This document shows, one piece after another, positions 1 through 9,580 of a stretch of DNA of 35,751 bases. Source of the DNA: Nymphaea colorata (Eukaryota; Streptophyta; Magnoliopsida; Nymphaeales; Nymphaeaceae); assembly GCF_008831285.2 (NCBI RefSeq), contig NW_022204646.1:1-35751 (forward strand). The letters run 5' to 3'. The notes under the pieces were generated by a model. It saw nothing but the letters and a program-made list of their open reading frames with translations. It made no database searches and was not told where the DNA came from. The translations under genes and the position numbers were made by a program. Position 1 is the first letter of the stretch; every line of letters starts with the position of its first letter.

Positions 1-71
1 ACCCCAACCCCAACCCCAACCCCAACCCCAACCCCAACCCCAACCCCAACCCCAACCCCAACCCCAACCCC
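1..71. repeat. Telomere, (CCCCAA)n
   Basis: About twelve perfect copies of the hexamer CCCCAA run from base 1 and end in CCCC before unique sequence starts at base 72. The C-rich strand read 5' to 3' into the chromosome is the normal orientation for a left chromosome end. C4A2 is the telomere unit of oligohymenophorean ciliates such as Tetrahymena; hypotrichs use C4A4. Only about 70 bases separate the repeat from the first coding region. Confidence 0.97.
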
Positions 72-141
72 TTAACTGCCGTAGTTAAATATTCTGGTAA
101 TTTCAGAAATTTATTTAGCTACCTTGCATTGTTATTCGACG

Positions 142-1107
142 ATGATCAAAAAATAATTCCTGCGTTTGCCCATTCTTCGTCCCACGCCAATCGCTTCATT
201 CAACCCCCACGAGCAGGTCACCTTCCCCCACCTCGAGCCCTGCTCTCCAAGATCTTCCGCATCAGGCAGGAGCATAAAAAACTGGACCTCATAGCCGATT
301 TCGACCACACCCTCACCCAGCATCGCCTCGGAGACCAAAAATGCGACTCGCTGTTCGGCATGTGGGTTACCAATCCCAACATCTCACCGCATTTTAGAAA
401 GGAACTCATGGAAAATTACCGCCAATATGGGCCCTACGAAACTGACCCAACTCTCGAGTTCTCATAGAAGCTAAAATTCGTAGAAAAGCTATACCATATC
501 CAGCGTGGGCTATTCGAGAAGCACGAAGTGACTAGCGACCACGCAGCTGAGGTTTTGGCTAACTCCCAACTGGCATACCGCGCTCACGTTCTTAGCTGTT
601 GAAGGAACTAGAGGGATCGGGCTGCAGCTGCACATAGTCAGTGGAGGCATCAGCGACCTCATCTTCAACTCACTGGTCAGCGTAGCCGGCAAAGAGCTCA
701 TAGAAAAGGTAGTCACTATCCACTCGAACGCATGGGAAGTCTATCGCAGAGACGAAGCCAAGGAATTCGTGAGATTCACCCCCCATCTGGTGCACTCATA
801 CAACAAGCATCTGATCATGCGGGAATACCCGAAGAAGCAAAAGCACTGCCTGCTGATGGGGGACCTCAAGAGCGACATCTACATGGCCTACGGGGCGGGT
901 TACGACCAAATCATTTCGGTCTTCTACGGCAAGCAGGGCGAATTCGACCAGAGAGCCCTCGCATAGGCAAAGTTCGATGTTATCGTTGAGGGTGATGGGT
1001 CGCATAAATTGGTTGTGGAGCTGCTGAAGATCCTGAGCAACAAGAGAGATGTCGACTGGAAGTACCTTTATAGGGTGGAGCCGATACTGACCACTCTCAT
1101 CCTTTGA
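142..1107 (+). CDS. NT5C3: Cytosolic 5'-nucleotidase III family protein (HAD phosphatase)
   Basis: HAD-superfamily enzyme of the type expected to dephosphorylate pyrimidine nucleoside monophosphates in the cytosol. The nucleophile motif is LIADFDHTLT (about base 290), followed by a substrate-loop region, the second motif HIVSGGISD (about 630) and the acidic motif LLMGDLKSDIYMAYG (about 850). Order and spacing match animal NT5C3. I chose ATG 142, in the frame MIKKEFLRLPIL; it needs one missing C in the CCC near 238 to join the HAD frame. A second frame change near 598-613 could be a 16-nt GT...AG intron or an assembly error. TAG in DPTLEFS-TAG-K sits where animal proteins have Glu. The stop is TGA. 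About 316 residues with these corrections. Family assignment is secure, the 5' end less so. Confidence 0.85.
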
Positions 1108-1295
1108 TCTATTCATGCTTACATCATCCCACATAATGTTTATTAGTCATAAATACAACTCTGGAGCCTGATATTAGCTATATTAGTATAAATGCCAAGC
1201 TCTTTCACGCAGGTATATTTTTGTTGCGGGATAAGTTAATACGGACATCTAGACTTATTGGATTATTAAGTCCAAATAAGTATAATACTTGAGAA

Positions 1296-1890
1296 ATGGT
1301 GGATCCAACAGCTGTGCTGCTCTGCTTCATTCCCTTCGTGGCCATCGGAGATTAGATCTCAGACTCAGTCTACCTCATGTCGAACTGGAACAAATTCGCA
1401 AACGACGCCCTCAAGTGGTCCTGCTTCGTCTTCTTCTGGGGCCCGCTCACTCTCCATTTCCTGGTAGCTGCCATCTACTTCTACGCCATGGAGAAAGGCC
1501 CATACTACAGCAAGGCAGGCTTCAAGCCCTTCTTTTTGGTGCTTTACATCGGTTTCCTCTCCTGGACGAAGCTGATGTTCTTTTAGTAGATGAGAAGAAG
1601 TTCAAAAGAAATAACAATAGTCCTGACGGCGTCAACAGTTCAAAATGAAGCTCATTTTCCTTTCTCTGGAAAGTCTAGGCGAGGACCTCCCGCAATTGAT
1701 AATCCAAGGAACCAATAACACCCAAACGAACGTGTGGGATTATATCGAAATCGTGACCTTTGTCTTCTCTGTCTTAGCACTGGCATTAAGCCTCTTCGAG
1801 ATTATGATCAGCTGCTATAAACGGTAAGTCAAGGCTGCACATATCAATCCATTCAATGACGAGCTACCCGATGGCTCATATGAAGAGTGA
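1296..1890 (+). CDS. Small multi-pass membrane protein, XK-related-like
   Basis: About 191 residues with four or five hydrophobic helices. It starts MVDPTAVLLCFIPF and has an acidic motif GDEISDSVYL inside the first membrane region, where one Glu is a TAG. Near 1665 lies SLESLGEDLPQLIIQ. This resembles the E-x-x-P-Q-L-x-x-Q signature of XK-related membrane proteins (scramblase relatives), but the resemblance is short and function is inferred. The frames before 1620 and after 1638 join in phase if a 19-nt GT...AG segment (1620-1638) is removed. The tail NPFNDELPDGSYEE is cytoplasmic-looking and ends in TGA. It lies 188 bases after the nucleotidase gene and is followed by another membrane protein gene on the same strand. 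Confidence 0.65.
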
Positions 1891-2073
1891 TAGTAATTGA
1901 ATTATACTTATCTCGAGCGCAGATTTAAAGCTCATCAATTATACTCAATATCCCTTCCATTTATCCTCATTGTTCACAACCGATGCGTGGTTTATGATGC
2001 TTGGGTTATCATATTGGCAATGCTTGAGAATAATTTGTTAAATTTAAAAATAGAATTTAAGAAGCCCTTCTTG

Positions 2074-5000
2074 ATGAAATTTACGAATACGCTGATCAAC
2101 ACGGTGTGCCACATCATCATCGACGGCCAAGCCCAGGAGAAGTTCTACCTAATCACCCACCTAATCATGCTCCTGCAGACCATCGCCTGCATCGCCGACC
2201 CGCAGTCCGTCCTCTTCCAACTGGTCCGCTGGGCTGACCCAAGCACCTACCTCGATCCCGCATTCTCCATCGTCCTCTGCCTCGTCATCGTGGCCGTCTT
2301 CACCCTCCTAATCGTCGCCAAATTGCTCATCACCGAGTCCGATGAGATGCTGGTCAAGCCGAACACTCTCAAGATATACATGGGAAACATACTGCTGCAT
2401 ATGCAGATGCTCAGCAAAACCTCAGTACTGGCGCCACTCATCCGCGCTACCATCCTCGAAATTCAAACGCCTACGAATACCGGCATTATGGCTGCGGGGA
2501 TTGTAGGCCTGAGCATATACCTTGTCTTCTTGCTGCCTCTTTCGCTTTACAACACATCCAATACTTTCGTGCTGACTCCTCAGCTCAATAAAAAACTCAC
2601 ATACATTAACATATACTTGCTGCTCAACCTTTTTCGCGTTCCTTTCGCCATCTTCGCACCATCAGTCAGGCGTTTCTGGTGGCAACAGCTACTCTCTTCT
2701 TCATCGTTTACCTATCCATCTCGATTAAACAGCCTGTCTTCGCCTACAGCCATGAACGCCCCTGAAGGGCATGATCAGTGCAGTGGCCTTCGCCTGTCTC
2801 ATTCGCATCTGTCAGATGATTCAGGGCGGAGCCCAGCAGTCCATCCTGCTGCAGCTGGTCGGAATGGCATCGTTTATCTGCCTGATTGACTGGGTTGCGC
2901 AGTTTAGGATAAGAAAAATACTTGAATTGCCAAGGCCTACTGTGCATCAGCTGAAAATCCTCATGTTTTGCTGAGCAATATAAAGGAATACTTTGATAAG
3001 TTAGAATACTTTCTGATGCGTCATCACCGTCGCTGTCTAAACCCCTAGTGCAGTTGCTCCTCAGTGATTGCCCACATCTCCTCTAAGAGCGAAGCAGAAG
3101 AGGAGTATTCCGATGGCATATGGTACCGTTTCCTGATCGACTACATCTAGCAATACTATGATTTGAAGGAAATGGAGGGACTGGCCTAGAGTGAAATGCG
3201 GTCGAGAATAGAAAAATATCAATATGTAGTGATTGATCTGGCAGAAATGTATCTGTTCAAACTTGGCCATGTCAACGAGGCATACTATATCGTCAACAAC
3301 TACCGCCATTTGCTCTAAGCTCGCGGCATCAGCTTCCTTTCTTTCAGGCAGAAACGAAGATCATCAACTATTACCTCCAAGAAACATCTCCATCAAGTAC
3401 CACACAGAGGGCGTCATCAATCTCAACGCCGACAGCTTCATGAACTTCCAAGTGGCCTTCGAAAAGTACAGACGCACTCTCCTCCGTTCCGCCCGCTCGA
3501 CGGCAGCCCTGTGGGAGGAGATGGGGAAGAGAGACCCCGACGGCGACAAGCTGACCCGCCTCATCCACACTCTCTAGCGCTGGCATTCCAAGATACGCAA
3601 GATGTACGTGGACATCGCTGGAGGCTTCGACAAGTCAGTGGAGATCCTGGAAGTGCTCACCAACGACTACTTTGAAAACGTCCTAAACATCCCCGCCAAG
3701 TCACCCTTCCACGTCATCGAACGACCCAAGTTCGAGAGCTTGCTAGTGAAAGGAGAGGAAAGGTGGAGAAGATTAGCGAGAATATGCAAGCGTTTAGCTT
3801 CAACAGCGAAACTCCATGTGCTTTGTGGCAGTTGACGAGGAACGCTTTGGACAGATCGTCGGCAGCAATTCGCACTTCAACCGCGCCATGAGTCTTGAGT
3901 TTGGCCGAGTGGCGAGGATCGACGAGTTCATGGTGCCCGAGATGCGCAAGTCGCACTAGGCGCGCATGAAGGAGTTCATCCGCGGCGACGTCTTCAACCT
4001 CGAGCACAAGAACGGCTTCACCCTCAACCTGCGCGGAAAGATAGTCTACACCAAGATCCTCGTGCAGATCATGCCCTCCATCGAGGAAGGCCTCCGCTAC
4101 GTCTTCTTCCTCAAGAAACTCATGCCCCGCAAGAAGGTCCTGGGACTCCGCAACGGCCAAGCCATCGGCTACACCTCCCAAAGCTTCGACGACTCCTTCG
4201 AAGGACGCGGCCGCCGCGATATGATCCTGCGAATCTTGCAGGAGGAGCGCCTGGCCACTCTGCGCGAGACCCACTAGATCAAGATTGAGTTTGAGGAGCG
4301 GGAGGTGTTTCTGAGGTGGATGCACGAGTTCGCCGACGGGGAAGCCAGCTGGATGTTCATCGAGTTCTACGAGCAGGAGGACGTTCTTCTGTAGACCAAG
4401 TACAACCTCCTCGGATAGCGCACCTCAGCGCTCAAGAAGACCAGTGGCGATGGTCGCACCCGCAAGGATTCGGTCATCAGTCGGTAATCCAACTCGATGG
4501 AACGGTCCAACATGGAGAAGAGCGACCTGCAGGAGAAACTGGCAGCTTAAAAGGTGAAAAAAACTGAGGAATCGATTCGCAACGTTTACGAGATCATAAT
4601 TGATGATCGGAAGAAGAACATGTCCACCGTATCCTGATCTTCACAGTGGGGATGGTGCTGCTTCTGTTTGGAGCCCTGATTGCTGCAGTTTTGGTGAAGC
4701 TGAACAACCAAAACCTTTCCACTTCGACCATCAACGTCAACTCTTCCTTCCACACATTTATGGTAAACCTGTCCTTTGAGGTCATCTACATGAAGCTGCT
4801 CAACCTATACCAGAACCTCGGCATCACTCCTCTGGCAAACGTCATGTACCTAACTGCAGCCAACTACGTCAACATCACCAGCTCGATGGACAACCTGGTC
4901 GTCAACTTTGAAATCGGCGCCATCACGCAGACCTGGAACACCCTCACCTGCAATACCACCAGTGGAAACTTCATACTCGGCACAGAGAACAACTTTCTCA

Positions 5001-6515
5001 CTGTTTCGGATTTCATACAAAATCCAGTCACCAACCTGATGGCTAACAATATCAGCGCCTTCAAGTTTCCTCCCTACCTTAGCGGACAGACCTTGCCTCT
5101 GTCCTCAGTCTCCTGCTCTACTTTTAGCTCATCTTAAACTCCATCTACATCACCATTCCAGGGTTCTTGTCCCTGAAAACTTCAATCATGGACAACATCA
5201 TGCTTCGCAACGTAGGCGTTAGTCTTCCGATGATCTTCATCTTCCTAGCCATCTTCCTCATCAGTGTTCTCTACGTTGTCGGAAAGGCTCTCCTCAATAT
5301 CCGCGTCACCCGCCTCAAGAATTAAACCTACAGGCTCTTTGAGTCACTCGGGCGGGAGCTCATCGAGGAAAAGGAGAAAAATTGCAAATAGTTCATCACC
5401 AAATACACCCTCATCAATGGTGGAGACGCCGACGACGGACAACTTTTCTCAGATCACTCTGGATCCTTCAGGACTGATGCCGACCTCAACATCTCAAGCG
5501 TGTCCCGCCAAAACTTCGATAAGACAGTTGAAGATGAAACACAAAGGGAACTTTAAGTTGCCTCCCAGCTAGGACCGTAGACTAAGACGAGCAATTTCAT
5601 ACAGGGTAGCCAAAAAGGGAATGCAACAGCTTCCCGCAGCAAATCAAAGCCAGTCTTTAGAAAATCTTCTATGTTTTGGATAGCCTGCAAATATGGTCTT
5701 CTGGCATTACCCTTCCTCTTGTTTTCATTCGTATTCGGAGGACTATAGATTGCCTAGGCGCATCAGCTCTCGAACGCGCTAAGGTGCAATCCCAGTTGCA
5801 GGTCCTGCAGCAAAACTTGCATTTGGTGTTTCTCTACGCGATGCAGCATGGCACTGAGGGCAACAAATACCCCCAGCTGCTCAACCTGCCCACCTATCTT
5901 CACAACCTCAAGAGCCAGATATACGAAATCCAACGAAACTTCGTCAGCAATTCATATGATATCAGTGGATTGCCACAGCTCAGCTCCTTCCTCTCGCAAG
6001 TAGCCTATAACAATATCTGCACGCTGCCAACATTCAGGTTCTCTCCCAATCTCGCGAAGGGTTGCAGCACTGTGAACAGTAATGTCCTAACCAAGGGACT
6101 ATACTCATCACTCATCAGCATCCTGGAAGATTAAGCACGACTTTGCTGGCTAATCCTGACACCTCGAACTATACCAACGCTCAGCGCATGGCCTATCTTA
6201 GCTCGTCACTGTTCACCTAGCGTGGAGTTATTGCCATCTACTTCGATGAGATTTTCTTTCAGTTCCTCGATTACTTCAAATCGGACTTCACTACTCTCAT
6301 CCAAAGATCTACCAACGTGCTTATCTTGCTAACGTGGGATCATCCTAGGAGTGGGCCTGATCGGCTTTTTCCTGGAACGCCACTTCATTAAAACAGTAAA
6401 GAAGGAAATTTTAGAAATAAAATCGCTCTTCCTCCTCATCTCTTTCTAAAGCATTATGAAGGACGAGGCCTCAAGGCCAGCTTCCATGAGAGGATTTAGG
6501 CATACAAGAAGCTGA
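2074..6515 (+). CDS. Large multi-pass membrane protein with a central PAS domain (ciliate TmcB-like family)
   Basis: About 1,480 residues once frame breaks are bridged. The N-terminal half has about seven membrane helices (2120-2920), then a Cys-rich stretch CLNPECSC (about 3050) and a helical region (3230-3330). A PAS-like fold follows: FVAVDEERFGQIVGSNSHFN, then EFMVPEMRKSH and FNLEHKNGFTLNLR (3825-4120). The C-terminal part has a membrane helix at 4640, a long luminal or extracellular region rich in NxT/NxS, two helices at 5130-5290, one at 5675-5745 and one at 6350. This architecture matches the large PAS-containing membrane proteins abundant in Tetrahymena and Paramecium, whose role is unknown (sensory function is a guess). 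Frame changes, mostly single-base losses, occur near 2670, 2760, 2930, 3343, 3390, 3760, 3815, 4630, 5765, 6135 and 6335. One break at 5108-5127 is a 20-nt intron. The stop may be 6515 or, after one more shift, 6520. Confidence 0.75.
5108..5127 (+). other. Candidate 20-nt intron in the PAS membrane protein gene
   Basis: GTCTCCTGCTCTACTTTTAG lies between codons (phase 0). Removing it joins LPLSS to LILNSIYITIPGFL, continuing a hydrophobic helix in the right frame. It starts GTC, while the other 20-nt introns start GTA. Confidence 0.65.
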
Positions 6516-6567
6516 AATGATTTGCTATAGTATTTTCATAAGTATAAATGATGATCATGAGGCTCTG

Positions 6568-9490
6568 TCACAAGACATGCACGGTCACAACAGATACCTT
6601 CGCCTTTCCCTTGCTTGATGGCCGGCTTTTCTGCTTGGTGTCCTCTGAATCGGAACGCTGCCGTTTGGATTCTGGCTTTTCGGTTTTCTTGGAAGGACTG
6701 AGCTCCTTCTCTATCTTCGAGAGCGCCCTTTCAGCTTCCTTCTTCACTCTTTCCGCCTCCTCCAGCTTTTTCTTTGTCTCGGACTGACCTTCTTTCCCTC
6801 CATTTCGATCTTCTTCCTCTCGCGGTCCTACAGGTCTTTTTGTTTTTGAGTTCTCGTTCTTCGTTGCGCTTGATTCTTTCTTCCTCTTTGATTCTTTTGA
6901 CTTCTTCTCTGGCTTTGGCTTCTTCTTCACGCTTGATTTTGTTCTCCTCTCTGCGCCTGAGCTCTTCCTGGCGTTTCTTCTCGCGTGCTTCTTTCTCTTC
7001 CTGCCTGGCTTTCTCCTTTTCTTGCTTGATCCGCTCTTTCTCCTTCTATTTTCCTGTTTTTCCTTCTCTCTTCCTGCCTCTCCTTTTCTTTCTCCTCTGC
7101 TGTCTTCTTCTTCTTGGCATTTTTGTTCTATGTCGCTGCACTGGTTTCGCTCTAGTTGGAATCATCCTTCTTGGAGGGGTCTGAGCCTGATGAGCTTCCT
7201 GATGAGCTATCTTTTGAGACTTCTTTGACGCTTCCTGAATTATCCTTACCGGTCTCCTTACTCAATTTGGCTAGCCTGTTCTGGCAGCGTTGGATTTCCC
7301 TGAGGAAGCCGATGAGTCTTTCGTTGTTTGGCGCCTTTTCAAAGAAATGCTCAGAGTAGGCCTTCACTTCTTCTTCGGTCTTGGAGCCTATGTGCTCTGC
7401 TATTAATGCATAGCTGGTCTTGCGGTAGAGCTAATGCGCTTTGACAAAGCTTTCGAACTAATGCTCCGACCAGTTGTGGAATCGTCCCTTGGATTGCGCT
7501 TCCTGCAGCTTATCGTACAGTAGCTGGAGAAGCTTCTTGTTCTATGTTCCGTTGCGCCTGGTCTCCATGTGGATCTCAAATTCGATTTCCTTGATGAGCT
7601 GAGGCTGGAGGTAGAACTTGAAGGCGGGCAGAATCAAGTTTCTCTAGAACTTGGCGCGCTCACGCTTCTCGTGGTCGTAGTTTCTGCGCTTGATAATCGC
7701 GTCCTCCTGATTGGTATCATCTTCGTCAGCATCCTTGTCTTCTTCGAATGGGTTAATTTCTGTCCATCACTGATCTGTTGTTTCAGTTTTTCCCTAATCT
7801 CCGCTCTTTTTGCTTGTTCTTTTCCTCTCCAATCTTGAGAATCTCTTCAATGGTCTGATCTCTGTGCTAGGCATTCAGCTTGAAGATGTCTCCCTTTCCA
7901 AGCTTGCTGAGGTTGTTAAAGTTGAGGTTCGAAAAGGGGTCCTCCTTAGTCCTGCCGAACAGCGCTCCCTTCTGAATCACCAGCTAGTCCCAAATCAGCT
8001 TGTACTTTTGGAACTCCAGCATACGCTCCTCGATGGAGTATTCGGTGATGAGGCGGTACACCAGCACGTCCCTCGTTTGGCCGATGCGGTAGGCACGGTC
8101 GGTGGCCTGCAAGTCGTTTTGGGGATTCCAGTCGATATCGTATATGATCACCCTGTCCGCAGCCACCAAGTTGAGGCCAAGCCCACCCGCTTTCGTAGAG
8201 AGGAGGAAAATGGAGTAGTCTGGGTCATCATAGAAGGTGCGTACGCTTTTGTCTCTTTCTTCAAGGGTATTGTTGCCATCAATTCTGCAATACTTATACT
8301 GCTTGGCAGAGCAATACTAGGCGAGCACGTCAAGCATGATCACGAACTGCGAGAAGATGAGGATCTTGTGCTTTTCCGAAATGAGCTTTTTGAGCAGCTT
8401 GTCGAGCACTCCCAACTTGCCAGAGTCTTCCACTAGGTCAGTCCCCTCATCTTGGATCCCGGGGAACAGGTAGGGATGCTGGCAGATCTTCCTCGGCTGC
8501 ATCACATTGAAGTTGGATGCAATGTTGTCATCCCCGTAGACGTTCCCACAGCGGAGGTAGTTGCGGTACATTCTCAACTGCAATTTGCTGAGCGGGACGA
8601 AAAGGGTCATTTCCTTTTTCTCAGGCAGGCCAAGATCGAGTTCCTTTTTGGTGCGTCTCTTGAAGAAGGGATTGATGATTTCGTGGAAGAACTTGGCGAT
8701 CTTGCACTGGAATTTGAGCCTCTCCTCTTCCGATCCTTAGAACATCTTAATGCTCTCCTCGATCTGCTAGAACATGTCCTCCTCACTGAAAATGTCAGGC
8801 ATTATGAAATGAAGAAGACTCCAAAGCTCCTTGAGGTTGTTGTTGAGAGGGGTTCCCGTGAGGAGCAGTCTGAATGAGGCATTGAGCTAATTGAGGCATA
8901 GGAAGTTTTGCGACTAGTGATTCTTGATCTTGTGGGCCTAGTCGATGATGAAGGTCTCCCACTTGATGCGGGAGAGGTAGGGGTAGCAGATCTTGGCTCC
9001 CTCGTAGTTGGTGATGATGATGTCGAACTTTCTGGGCTTCAGGATTTATTTTACGAACTTTTCCCGCGTTAAATGGTTGAGCACCATCAGCTGCACGCTT
9101 AGCGCAGGGCAGCCATTTGGCCAGCTCTCTCGCCCAGTTGCCAGCCACTGACTTGGGACACACAATCAAGTGCTTGCCTCTTACGCCGTGCTCCTCCTTC
9201 TGGTAGGCCAAGTAAGAAATGGCCTGGATTGTTTTTCCCAGGCCCATGTCGTCGGCTAGGATGCCATTTGAGTTCTGAGTCGATAGGTTGATCATCCACT
9301 CTAAGGACTCCAATTGGTATTGTTTGAGTTCCCCGCCCACCAAATTATGAGGTTGTGAGATTTCGAAGTGGCATCGATACTTATCGAGGAAGTTGAGGTC
9401 GGTCTTGTTCTGTGCGGTCCTCTTGACCTTCGCCAGCAGTTCTTGCAGCATGTTGAGGCACTGCTTTTGCCCAGTTGTTCCCTCCAGCAT
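6568..9490 (-). CDS. ISWI: ISWI-family chromatin-remodelling ATPase
   Basis: SNF2 helicase that would slide nucleosomes in the nucleus. Walker A is DDMGLGKT (residues 80-87, usually DEMGLGKT). The Walker B/DEAH box is IID-TAG-AHKIKN (TAG at 8938-8940), then [25 protein letters not shown] and DRAYRIGQT. After the ATPase comes a HAND-SANT-SLIDE-like region (7400-7740; [25 protein letters not shown]), which separates ISWI from SNF2 and LSH. The tail (6568-7150) is Lys/Glu/Ser-rich and coiled. The N-terminus is short, only about 80 residues before Walker A, starting at the first ATG. Frame breaks: one extra base near 9105 after KWLP, single losses at A-runs 7787-7791 and 7757-7759, and others in the charged tail. 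The stop is TGA. In Paramecium an ISWI protein is needed for precise elimination of germline DNA; that role here is only a possibility. Confidence 0.9.
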
Positions 9491-9580
9491 TTCAAATTAT
9501 TATTCCCAATAATTGGAAGGGATAATAAATACTAGCCAAATCAAAGTCAAATCAGTGATTAATGTGATGATGATAATCTA

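Noticed and set aside
2894-2913. GTTGCGCAGTTTAGGATAAG, a 20-nt GT...AG segment in the PAS protein gene
   Set aside because: Splicing it gives a TGA three codons later in the new frame, so the frame change near 2930 must have another cause.
8938-8940. TAA/TAG as glutamine, the common ciliate code
   Set aside because: Gln would destroy the DEAH box of ISWI, TVEPC of ADAT2 and the metal-ligand region of aminopeptidase P; Glu fits every diagnostic site.
9070-9091. A 22-nt GT...AG segment in ISWI near the FVK-TAA-IL region
   Set aside because: It would delete residues that align gap-free with animal ISWI; a single surplus base near 9105 explains the frame better.
6568-9490. LSH/DDM1 or SNF2/BRM identity for the remodeller
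   Set aside because: The HAND-SANT-SLIDE-like region after the ATPase fits ISWI; no bromodomain or LSH-specific tail.
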